NCBI GenBank assembly: GCA_000727475.1 | Contig: KL647288.1 | Location: forward strand, 3,777,604-3,841,603 | DNA from: Sarcocystis neurona | Taxonomy: Eukaryota; Apicomplexa; Conoidasida; Eucoccidiorida; Sarcocystidae | DNA length: 64,000 nucleotides | Direction of reading: 5' to 3' | Shown: piece by piece, positions 45,101 to 57,100 of the stretch | How the letters are laid out: every line of letters begins with the position of its first letter | How positions within the stretch are numbered: the stretch's first letter is position 1 | Position numbers and translations under genes: made by a program | Notes under the pieces: generated by a model | What the model was told of the DNA's origin: nothing | The model's input: the letters and a program-made list of their open reading frames with translations, nothing else | Database searches by the model: none

Positions 45101-48100
45101 CTGTTTGACGTTGTACGCCTGGCAGCTGCCACGGCAGAGAATTTGTGGACCCAACAGCAACGCGGGGAGAGAATGCAGCAGCTCGGCTGGAATCAGGCTG
45201 CCCAGCAGCCGGCGAGAAGGACAAAACAGGGAACTTTGGGGCGTTCTCCGAAAAAACAACAGCAAGAAGTCTCACGCGCAGGTGAGGCAGCAGGGCAGCA
45301 AGTCACCACCTCGCGACTTGGACAACAGCAGCTACGCGGTTTCTCGACTATCCTTTCCTTGTGTCCAGATGCTTCGCCCGTTACCAGCGTCAGCAGCGAT
45401 GCTGTGGTATGGCGATTTCTCCTGCTGCTGCTGGCGTGTTCTCCAGCGCGGTGCTCTGTGGAGCGCTTCGGCGGTGTATGGAGAGACGTCAACCGCAGCA
45501 ACCCGGCCGTCAGCGCCGGGGACCAAAGTACAGGCAGCAACAGCGCGTGCAGCAGCGGCGGCCGTCTAAACAACGGCAGTGGCCAGTCCAGCAGGAGCAC
45601 TCTAGGCGGCTGCAGCCGCGTGGAAAGCAGCAGTAGCGAGGGGCAGAGCGCAAGCACGAGCCATCAGAGTGCCGGAGGAGGCGCAGCAAAAGAGTCAGTG
45701 GTCTCTCCAGGACTGCCCGAAAAACACGGGGGCGCTCAGGAGGGTACGCAAGAGCCTCTATTCCAGGAGGCAGAATATACAGCAGGAGCAGCTGAGGAAG
45801 CACTGGGGCGTCTGCTGTTCTGCAGCGTAGCGGCGCTGCAGACGAGCGGCGGCGCCGCTGGTGTAGCTGCGCGAGCTGGCGGCAGTGCTGCGCTGCGTTT
45901 GCTGGCAGCAGTAGCTTCTCACGCAGACGCTGTCTTCGCCTGCTGCTGCTCAGTCTTCCGTTCTTCTGCATCCCCCACTAGCCCTGCCGCTAGCGAAAGC
46001 GACCCTGCCAGCAACGGCAGCGGCCCTTCCAGCAGGGACGGCAGCCCCACCAGCAGCGACAACAGCAGCAGCGGCATGGCCGAGAGTCTCACATGCCGGA
46101 GCAGTGGCAGCAGCCTTGAAGAGTGCTTGGGCGAGGGGGCGAGCTTCGACCGCAGCAAAAGCAGCGTTTCGGGCAGCAAGGAGAGTAGTGCCAACTGCAG
46201 GAGCGGCGCCACAATTACACGTGGAATCATACGGATGAGCGACACCGAGGGCAGCAGAAACAGCAGCAGATCCTACGTGGCGTGCACGGCATTTGTAGCG
46301 TCACCTTCCCTGGTGCAGTCTTTTCTGCGTGCGTTAAGCCGCCTCATAGAGATGCTTGGTGACACGAGTGGCAGCGGCTGTCACCCGCCCAGCAGCAGCA
46401 CCAGCGGCTTCGACTGGGGCGGCTGCAGCGACGACATGGGCAGCGGTAGCATGCACGCCCCTAGCTGCAAGGGTATCAGCAGCAGCAGCGATAGCAAAAG
46501 CGCTACAAGCAGCTGGGTGAGCACCGGTGCATCTGACGATAGCCTGCGCACACGACGGGCCCCTACGCTGCTTTCGCAGCTACAGCGACCGAGAACCGCG
46601 GAAGCGGTGCTGCTGAGCATAGTTCTCCGGGGTGTCCTGCTGTTGTGCCGGGGTGCTGCCGATTCGGTACGCTGCTACGCAGAGAATATTTTCGGCCGCA
46701 GCACGAACGAGACCAATAGCAGCAGCAGAAGCAGCACCCGTGGCAGCGGCAGCAGCAGCAGCAACAACAGCAACCACGGCAGCACGCACCTGCGCGGCGA
46801 TGCACAGTCTTTCGCAGGCGACCGAACGGGGAGTATCTCTTCTTCCTTTGCTGCTACTGCTGCTTCCGGTTCAGTTCTTCCGAACTCTGTAGAACTGCTT
46901 GCGGTGGCGGAGCTGCTGCGGAAGGTGAGCGGCTGGCCTTTGTTTCTACTTCATTTGCAGCACAACCAGCCGACGCTCCACGCGGTTGCCGCCATGACTG
47001 CAGCGGTCATCTCCTCACCGTATGTGTCCCCCGTTGTGCGAGCTGCAGCTCTTTCAGGAGGCGCTGGCCTGTTGATGCGCACACAGGTCTTCCATGACTT
47101 TGGCTGCAACAGCTTGTGGGGCGTTAGGAAAAGTGAAACGCTTACTGCTGCTTTTTCTCTTCCGGGCAATTCTGCCTGCTCTCCTGCCGACCCAGTGCAG
47201 GCCCGCGGTGGCACTGTGGCACCCGCCGCTTCACCCCCTGCGACCGCCGCTGTACAAGGTGTGGCAGATTTACCGGCGGCTGCGACTCATGACAGTGCTC
47301 CTGCCGCGCTTGGAGTCGCCGCAGCAGCTGCGGAGGAAGCTGTTTTGCACGCACAGACGTGCGACGAAGAGAGGGAGACCACTGCTTCTTGGGATGCAAC
47401 AACAGCCGCGTCTGGAACAGCGTCAGCTGTGGGACATTGTCTGAAGGCTGTGGACGAGTTGATGGCGCTTCACTTTCCTCTCGATTCCCACGAACTTGCT
47501 GCAGGCGCAGCAGCGATTGCAGCCGCTGGAGAGACTACCGCAGCAGCAACGTGTGTGGCGACAGCAGCGGCATCAGGCAAACAGAGGACGAAGCGCAGGC
47601 GAGAAGGGGGACCCGTGGAGGAGGAGGGCACTGCTGTTGCTGCAGCGGCGGATGCAGCGGCAGCAGCAGAGTTCTGCAGTTACAGACTGCTGCTGCGGGC
47701 ACTCTTTGATATTATTTTGCACGTCTTTAGCATTCCTGCGTCCTGGTTCCGCTGCACCTATTTTTGCAGCGGCCCCACCAACAATTGCGGCTGCTGGGGC
47801 AGCAGCTGTGATACCAGCAGCAGTAGGGTAGACAGCACGGTCACTTCCACCTGCGTGAAGGACCTCGTGCTGGGAAAGGCAAGCAGACTGGGTTTCCTAT
47901 TACTGTTCGAGCGCCTGCAGGCTTCGTTTGGTGAAGAGCACCCGCTGCTGGAGTCGCTGCTCCTGACTTTCCTTCACGCGCTGGTGGAATCTGCTGCAGT
48001 TGCCGCTGCTCCCCTGCGCTGCCTGCTGCTTGTACATTGTTGCAGCGCTGTTGGTCTTTTGTCGCCAACCTCCTCGCACTCCGCTGCAGGCGCGGCACCA

Positions 48101-51100
48101 CCAGAAGCAGCCGCAGGTGCAACAGCAGCTGGGGCAGTGTTGACACGTGTGTGGGTCGAACAGATTGTACTGCCGCTGCTTATGCGAGAGCAAGACATGC
48201 ACCTCCTACTGCACTTGTGGATCCTTTGGTGGCCTTCACTGCATGCGCTGCTGCAGCAAGCGACCCGAGCAGAACTGGCTGCTGAGGTGCAGCAGACACT
48301 TGCAGTCGCAGCAGCCGCAGCAGGGGGGGAAGCAAGGGCCTGGCCTGCGGCACGGGCTCATGTAGAAGCGGAGTCTGCGGAGCAGAGCACTACAGACGCT
48401 TGGGGTGCTAAGGGACGAGGTTCAGCGGCAACATCAGGCAGACCGTCCGCAGCAGCAACGCCAGCATATCAACAAGAGAGCAAGACCCCTCTGATGCTTC
48501 GCGTGCGACTGCAACAGCTGATCGCAGCTCTGGGTATTACAGAAGTCCTCTTATGTGTCACGCCGTCGAATTTCTTCCGTCTCCACGTCGCCCGGCTGAT
48601 AGCCCCGCATGCTTCCGCGACAGCCGCCGGGTCGAGTGGTGCTGCCGGGGCTGCTGGTGCTGCTGTGACTGCCTTCGCTGCTGCTGCTCCCTACCATTCT
48701 CGTGCACCTGATGCTGTTGATGCAGCAGGTCGATCCTCTGCAGGGGCGCACGCAGCAGCAGCTGCAGCAGCAGCGGGACCAGCCGTGAGTCGTTCGATTA
48801 TTACGGCAGCGAATGCGCTGAAGAATTTTATGCCTGCAGTTGCTGTGCCGCTGCTGAGTGCTGAGCCTGACACAGCCAAAATGCGTCTCGCAGGTAGCAG
48901 AAGCTGCTGCTGCTGCAGTAGCACTACGACGTATCTGGGAAGCTTGATATGGGAGCTGCGGATGCGAGGCTTTGGCTGCCTCAGCGCAGCGATATGCAGC
49001 ACGCAAAGCCGCGAGCGTCTGTACGCTTCTTTCCTGCTGCAGCCGTCGCACTGGCTGCCACTGCTAATGCCTACACTCTTCTGTGCAGTACAAGCAGCCA
49101 GCATTTCCCGGACGCTGACGCTGCAGCAGCAGGCAGCGCAACAGAAACGCTCTTTACCTCTGCTGCGACGCAGCCCCTATTCCCTCGCTGTGCCAAGCCA
49201 CCTACAGGAGCAGCAGCAGCCTGAGCCGGTCGCTGCTGTTGGAGCAGAAAGCAGCAGCAAGACAGGCGGGAGCTCATATCATTGGCAGGAGATCCACAAT
49301 AGCGAGAATCTTAGGCTGTCGAGCAGCCTGAGAGCTGCTGCAGCTTCAGCAGCTACGACTCTTAACGCTGCGGATCCATCTTCGCTGCTTGTCGAGACAG
49401 GTGTGACACCTTACTCTAATTTCGCAACAGCGAAGGAGCCTGAGAAGCAGCAAGCTGAGCGGCAGCAGCCACAAGGACGGCAGCAACAAGGTGGGCTTCT
49501 TCCTTCCTCTGCTGCAGAGGACTCTTCGGAGCTGCTGCCGTCGGCTGCTGCCGACCCACTTCGTCCCCTGCACGCGTGGGGCGCGTCGCTGTGGGGTAGT
49601 GGTATCAAAGTTGCAACAACAACAGGGCCTCTCCCAGCAGCAGCAGGAAGTACAGCCACGGGCCTGGGTCTGAATACCAACGCGATAGAAGAGTGCGCCC
49701 GCCGTGTAGCTGGGCAGGCGGTCCTTGCGTCGCTTTCCCAGACGTTTTCTTTGCTGCAGGAGCAGCGCGGCTGGGCCATCGGCGGTGTCGTGTCGGCGAC
49801 CCCCGTGCTGCAGCGTCAAACTCACGCCGGGCCCGCAGCAGCGGCGAGACACCCCATGCCAGTCGACAGCCGAGTCTCTGCAACAACACCTTGGGAGCAG
49901 ACAGCAGCTGCAGACCTCCTCCCTCCCTGGCTGTCCGCTGCACTGCACTTCTCCTTGCAATCAGCTGCCGCACCAGCAGCTGTGATACAGCCCGCGAGGA
50001 CGCATAAAGCCGTCAGACAGCCGCTTCTCTGGGGTCGGCACGCGGCAGCAAAGGACGGCGACGTACCTTGGCGAGAAGAAAGTGACGAGCAATTCACCCG
50101 TTCCTCAGGAGCGGAAGGAGAGACGCAGGGTACTCCTACGAGACACCCTACAGGGTTCACGGCCGAAGGGGCCTTCTGCGCGGGGACACGTCGGGCCGCT
50201 TCGATTGCAGGATCTGAGGCAGCAGCAGAACGCATTTCACAAGAGGAAATGCTGCAGCAGCTAAAACTGTATGCAGTCATGCGCGGCTTCCGCGTGGAGC
50301 CGCTGGTCGACGACTCCTTGCAACCGTGGGACAAATTCCAGGAAAAAGAGGTCAAACCGTACACAGCAGTCGTTTCACACTCGTAAACACTCACTACGTT
50401 CACGCACACACACATATACATATATATATGCACATACATATGTACGAATGTACATATATTCGTGTATGCGAGAGTGTATTCATATAGAGAGAAACAGACG
50501 GTGAGAGAGAGGAGGCTGGCCCACTAGGCGTTCAGACACTAATCTGAGTCTACATATATTCGTCGACCCCGTCGTCGGCACCTCTCAGTGCTTGGCGTTT
50601 AACAGCATCCTCGTGTCTGCAGCGTCATCGTGTCTACTAGACACGCCTTTGCGCAGTGCACGCGTGCCTATCCATCTATGAGGGACCACGGGAGAAAAAG
50701 ACGGCCTCACCCATCACGGCTACTTGTCGCATGCGCCCCCGTCTACGTACACGTGCTACACGTGTTTTCGACGCAGAAGCGCTTTTCTGGGGACGTCTCT
50801 CCTCGTTTCTCGAGATGGGCCCCCTCAGCATTTGCTTCTTGTCTAGGCAGCGGCGTCCTGGCAAGTCTACCATCAGAGACACATAGAGACGTGGAACGCC
50901 TGTATCCTCCTCATCTTTCTACGTTGTATCACTCTTTTGTCGTCGGCGGAATGAGCATTCAACTTAATGAGGTGTCTAATACCAGAGAAGGGCTTAGTTC
51001 GTCTTCACTTAGAGTCGCCGCTGCGAGACAAGGCTCTCACACATCGTTTCTTGGTCAACAGGGGCAGTGGCATGATGAGCAGCAGGTTTGCATCGCCCTC

Positions 51101-54100
51101 GACTCGCGCGCGGCAGTATTCGTGTACATAGTCTGCAAATACACGCGAATGCGTGTAGACACACGTAGACATTAAATATGAAGAGACGTCGAAGAGTCTC
51201 TGCACTGGTACAAGGCTTCCCAACTTCTACGCCCTCACGTAGCCGTCTGCAATTAACTGAGAGCTCCAGATCGCGAGGGATCGCTAGGCGCAGTTTTCAC
51301 TTTTCTGTGCTGCCTGTTGAGAAGTCCTCACGGACGCGAGCGTACGTCACTGACTACACAAGTAAATGTGGACACGGGCGTCCCTGCTCAGCTACGCAAA
51401 CAACTAAATGAACCAGCGGTGGTGAGGACGTTCGGTATTTTACGTGAGGAGAAAGGCAGTGCGACTTCGAAAGAAAATGTCTCACGTTTAACGACTCCAC
51501 TGTGCATCGCTGCTTGCGTGTACAGCCTCGGTGTAGCCTCTGTTCAATGCATCTGTGGGTGCGCCTCCTCCTTTACTTGCGCAGTTCCGCACTCCCGTAC
51601 ACGCTCCTGCTGCTGCTGTGGCCGCTGCTGCTGTCATTCTGCTTCTGTTGGGGGTCCTGCGGCTGCTGCCTCTCCTGCTGGTGCTTGCTGCAGGAGATTT
51701 TTCGTGCTGACTTTATCAGCAGGTGCCCGCTGCTGCCACTGCTCCTGCGCATCGTCGACGTGCTGCTGCTCCGCTTCGGCGCTGCAACTGCCGACGAGGA
51801 AGAGCAGCAGCAGCAGCAGGGCCGCGCCGCGCGTCGACGTCCCACCTCAAAGCAGCAACAGCTGCCCGCAAATCGGCAGCAACAGACCAGAGGGGACCAC
51901 GTTTTCACGAAACCTCTGATTGAAGCGCTCAGGTTGTGGATTGAAACGCCTGCAGACGCGACATCGAGCTTCGCGGCGGTGGCCTCTTCCCATGGTGCTG
52001 GTGGATTTGGAGCTGCGACTGTCTCTCGGGGCGCGTGGGCTGTGCGTCTGCTGCTGCTGCGCGTGCTACAGCTGCGAGCGGCAGAATTTGCTGCCACAGC
52101 TCGCGACCCGTCTTCCCATCTGCTGATGTTCGTAGTGCGCTGCTGCCTTGATGAGCGCCTTGCTGGAGGATCTTCTCTTCACTATCTGCTGCGGTACGTG
52201 TGCATATGCTGCATCTACTGCTGCAGCACTCCGCACCTCCCTGTGCTCCACAAGCAGTCTCTTTTCGTAGCTTCAAAGGACGTTGCCGAATGTTCCTGTT
52301 TTTATCTTTGTGTCCTAGTGCTGCTGTCGACACCAACTGCAGTAGTGCAGCCCCACAAGCGGTTGCACCACGAACACCAGGCGGCCGTTCACAAGGAAGC
52401 GCCACCACCAGGGCACCAAGTAGCGAAACGTTGAAGAGGAATCGGCAGCAGGCAGACCCAGGACTCCGCGGTGAACTAGCGAAGCCGGTGCACGAAGCGT
52501 CAAGCAGGCTTGGCAGCAGTCCGCCGACAGAGAATCACCAGCAGCTGAGGACCTTGCCTTTCAAACCTAGGACACAACATAGGAGGCAGAGCGTGCTGCA
52601 GGGCCCGCAGCACATACAGCAGCAGCAGCCGTACCAAAGAAGAACAGCATCAAAGAGCAGCAGCCCGATAAGAGTTGCACGACCGCACAATGGAGTTGCT
52701 GCGCACGTGACAGAGAAAGGTGGAGGCAGTGAACGCATGCAGTTGCTGAACCTGGAGAGTGTGGAGCGGCGGCGCACGAGCAGAGTCACTGGAAACAATA
52801 AACACAGAGGCACTACACAGGGATACGACAGGCACACGCAATGCAGCAGAAGCAGAACATGGAGGAAGGGAGATAGAAGAGCAGCAGTAGCGCGGTGTAC
52901 ACAGAACTCGTAGGGACGTAATAAGGATGTGCTTGTTTGCGTCGTTGTCGCAGGGATGCATGCGTGCTGCTGCTTACGTGGCTGCCTCCGCCACCGGCGG
53001 AACCGTCTTCCGCCGCAGCTGCTGCAGCTTCTGCTGTCGCGCGGAGTACGTACAGCGAGGCTGTGGGGCGGCTTGCTGCGCAGCTAACTGCAGCTGACGG
53101 CGCTGCGGTTGCCACTTTTCTACAGCGCCTGATGCAGAGGGCGACGCATCCTGACCCAGAGATCCACAGGTACGCGAGCGGCAACAAAGACAGGGGCGCT
53201 CCGCCAAAAGCAGCAGCAGCCTACGTCAGAATGGCGGAAGCTGCGGAGGCAGGGACAGCAGATGCGGCAGGAGCAACAGCAGTGGACGCGCCAGCAACGA
53301 AGCAGCACATTTGGTAACGACTGACAGCAGCCGCAACACTAACGACGACGCCAAAGAATACCGAGGAACCTTTGTATGCCTCAGTAACAGGAGCGACAGC
53401 AAGACCTGCAGGAGCTGCATTTGACAAGGCAGATACACATGTCTATATATGTATATATGTGGGCACCTACGCACGTCTTGACGTCTACTTACGTCCTCCC
53501 AGGTTGAAAAAGAGAAGCAAGAGGTAACTGACTCAGAATTAAGTCATTACTTAAAAGTAAACGTGTCCCTCCCTGTATTACCGTCTGCTTTATCTGAAAG
53601 TCGACTCATGTGCAGGCCAGGCGTCGTGTTTCCTCTGCTGCTCCTGACTCGCGTGTGTGTACGTATGGATACATACACTAGTCAAGTGGGTGGCCCTGTC
53701 TCGGGTTAACTATGCGGCCCGTTTCGTGTATTTGGTGGTGACTGTGATGATCTACCGTGTACAGGTGAATATACGTATATAGACGTATGTGTGTGTGCGG
53801 GTGTGAACATGAGTCAAGTGTGACGCGATGTCAGGTTCAACACGCAGCAGCTGTTCCTGCCGCTCTTTTCCGGCGTCTACGTATGTAGTGTGTGTACACA
53901 CTTGTCAGATGTGGCTATGATTCAGGTTAAATATGCAGCTCTTCGTGCTGCTGTTTACCCGCTTCGCCGGACTTTTCTCTCTGCGACAAGACGGTGCTCT
54001 CTGCGGCACGCCCGGCGTAACCATCGCCGGTGCTACCGCTTCTGCAGGGACTGGTGTGGCGGTTCCTGAGTGGCTCGGTAGAACTCAGCCTCATCCTCCG

Positions 54101-57100
54101 TTAGAAAAGCAGAAGCCGGAGGAAAGAAGACGAGGATCTGCTGCGGTGCCGGTGCTGCTTCCGTCTTTCCGCCTGTCGCGTTTTTTGGTGTTCGTACACC
54201 CGAAAGAGGTCGCCTACACCGCAGCTGCCCGACGCACCGGTTTGACTATAGCTGCAGCCCTCCTCGAATCGTCGCAAGCCTCTCTGTATGGAAGCCGATT
54301 TCTGAGGTAAAAGGCGTGCACGGCGTCAGTGTGTAGAGCCAGCTGGCACTGTGTCTACTGCTGCCGCGGCAGCCCGGCACGGCGCCTGCTGCTGTCGTCC
54401 CCGCTGCGAATTCTCTTCCGACCCGAGTTTTGTTGCTGTAGCTGGTAGCATCCGCAGGGCTGCTAAGGCACCCGCTGCGCGCTGCGTTAACTGGTACTGC
54501 TGCTGTTGCTGTATCTCATGTTCTTCCGAGCCGTCTACTCGTGGCGCATACTGTTGGCGGTCCTCAGACAGCCCTGCGTCTTTGGGGCATCCATCTTTTC
54601 CTCGTGCTGCTTGTGCTGCCGCGTTTGTGCCACTGCGAGTGCTACCGCCGAGACTTTGTGCAAGCGGTGTTGGTATGCACGTGCCGCCTATCACCGCATC
54701 TGATTTGTCCTGCTGTCCTTACTATGGCGGGGGCGGATTGACAGCCCACTTTGCTGCTGTTAATACGCTGTCTGTGCGACAGCTGCTGCTGGACTGGGCT
54801 GTGTTGATACACTGCGGACGTTTCTGTCCGATGCGAGACGCTGCTCCTGCAAATGTCCAGCATACGCTTGGCTACTCGTTGTGTGCGTTGCTGTTGCTGT
54901 TTTGCCTGCAGTGACCGTCGGCTGCCTACGTTACTGACGAGCTGCCTTGACTTTCCACTGCTTCCGGTCGCACTGCAGGCGGTGTTATTCGCTGCAGGGC
55001 TGCTGCAGCAGAAGCAGCTCTTCACGCAACACCAACTGCTGCAGCAGGGAGAGCAGCAACGCCAGCAGCAACAGCCGCAGGACCTGGCGTCCTCCACCGT
55101 ACACGAGGCGGACATTCCAAGCGCCCCTGTGGGGGGCCTGCCAGCTGGACAGCAGAAGCAGCAGTCCCAGCAATATCCACAGCTGCAGAAACACCATCTG
55201 CGAAGGCCGCAGGAGCAACAGGCGCAGCAGGAGCAGCCATCCCAACACCGGTGGCTTCTGCAGACTGGGCTTCAACAGCGACAGCATCAGCAGCTGGTTG
55301 AGCTGATTACTGCTTTGCACGGAAAGTATTTTGAAATGGTCGTCCGTGAGAAGCGCCTGCTGCTTCAGAGTGAACGCGTCCCCGTACTAGGTCTGCCGCA
55401 TTCACAGCTGCTAGGATCAGTAGCTGCTAGTGGTCTTGCTGCCGCTGCTGGGGCGTCCTCAGCGCGACTATCTGGCGCCGCGGCTTTGTCGTCGACTGCT
55501 GCAGCCTCCTTGACAAGTGCAGCAGAGGACTTCCCCGACCTGGCCGCCGACACCAGTGAAGGAACCGGAGCAGCGGAGGAGGAGCAGCAGAACTATCCTA
55601 GACATGCTGCAGCTGCTGCCAGTGCTGCTTCTGCTGCGGGAAGGCCCTCCACGCTTGAGCAACTGTACACGTACACGTATGACGGACGCATGATGCGGTG
55701 TCTGCTGCCGCTGGTAGAGGCCTTTCCTCTGCTGCTACTCGGTCCAGTCGCTGCTGGTGGACTGCCATCCGCTGCTGCGACAGAAAAGGGTCCTCCTTCT
55801 GCTGCAACGGGACGGGTGGGCGGCCGGCGAATTTTCACGCTGCTGCTACAGCTGCTGCGGTTGCGACAGCAGCAGGAACAACGAGAAGAGCAGCGGCTGT
55901 TGCTACAGGCTCCGTCAAACCGCAAGACCCGACCCGTTCTACCTACGAGCAGTGGCGTGTTCCGAACGGCACTGCAGCAGCAGCAGGGCGTGCTACGCTT
56001 GCTGCTGCTCACCTGTTGCTCCCCTGTTGAAGAAGCACTCATTTCGCAGGGACTGCAGAGAAACGCTTCTGCTGTTGATGCAGAGGCATCTGGCCCAGTG
56101 GACATCCTCGACGCTGCAGGCAGTTCTACTCCGCCGGCTGCTGGTCGTAGAGTCTCAGCGGCTTGTGTCGCTGCTGCCGTAGATGCAGCTCTCCAGGTGC
56201 AGCAGCGGCGCAGCAGCAGGCGAGGCGAAGTTCGTGCGTCAGAAGCAGCAGAGACAGCAGCAGGCGAAGACGAGCCCCAGGACGAAGAACACGGTCGACT
56301 GGGTCAGGATCAGGGCCAAGAAAAAAGAAACAGCGACAGCTGGAGAGACCCTCTTGAAGCAGAAGCGCTGCTGTTGCAGTGGCAGCAACAGCAGCGACAG
56401 GAATCTCTCATTGAGCTAAGGGACATGTGGCAGTATTTTTTTGCTGGACTTGCGTCAGCGGCATCCCCTCTTAATGACGGTGTTGCTCGGCAAGGAACAG
56501 CAGGAGACGGACTCGCACAGGAGTAGGGCGGAACGACACAGGGAGCCGCGCATCTGCTGCTGCAGCCACTTCCACGAACCGCAACACCACCGGCAGAGCA
56601 GTGAGAGCAGATTGTCGCCTGCTGCAGCTCCTTCCACTAACCGCAGGAGCTTCCCGTCAACGTAGATCCTCGCAGGTTTATGTACGCTGTATAGACATAC
56701 GCCAGAGGGGGCTGCGTGTGCCTCTGAGTGTGAATGCCTTCCTGCAAGTCCGTGCACGCATGAGCAGACATGTGTATATCTCCTCACACACGTAGTGCGA
56801 GAGAGAGAGCCCGCCCGCAGCATAGACAGATATGTGCACGTACAGGCGTGGAAGTGTCTGAGGTGCAGCTAATGATCAGCGGCTGCTGCGCAGGGTTGTC
56901 TGCCTCGCCTGCGCATGTGCGTACCCTCCTCGAGTTGCTGGCGCCTCGTTTTTCGGATACAAGCCAATGTCTACACGTGTATGTGCATCGGATAGTTAGT
57001 TCAACGGAAGCATAGATTTCTAATGTGTCTGCTGCCTGCTAATATGCTAATATGTTTCTATAATAGGGCGAGTTTTTGACTGAGGAGGATCTCGCTACGC

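Noticed and set aside
52200..52913. 238-codon open frame, Gln/Arg/Ser-rich
   Set aside because: It lies between a GTACGT donor and CGCAG acceptor whose removal joins 'HYLLR' to 'DACVLLLTW' exactly as in the DNA-PKcs family.
54458..54692. Frame with 'CHCECYRRDFVQAV' resembling a DNA-PKcs 'K-D-F-V-Q-V-M' block
   Set aside because: Phase does not match the flanking exons, and the true counterpart of that block is at 57.07 kb. The similarity is chance.
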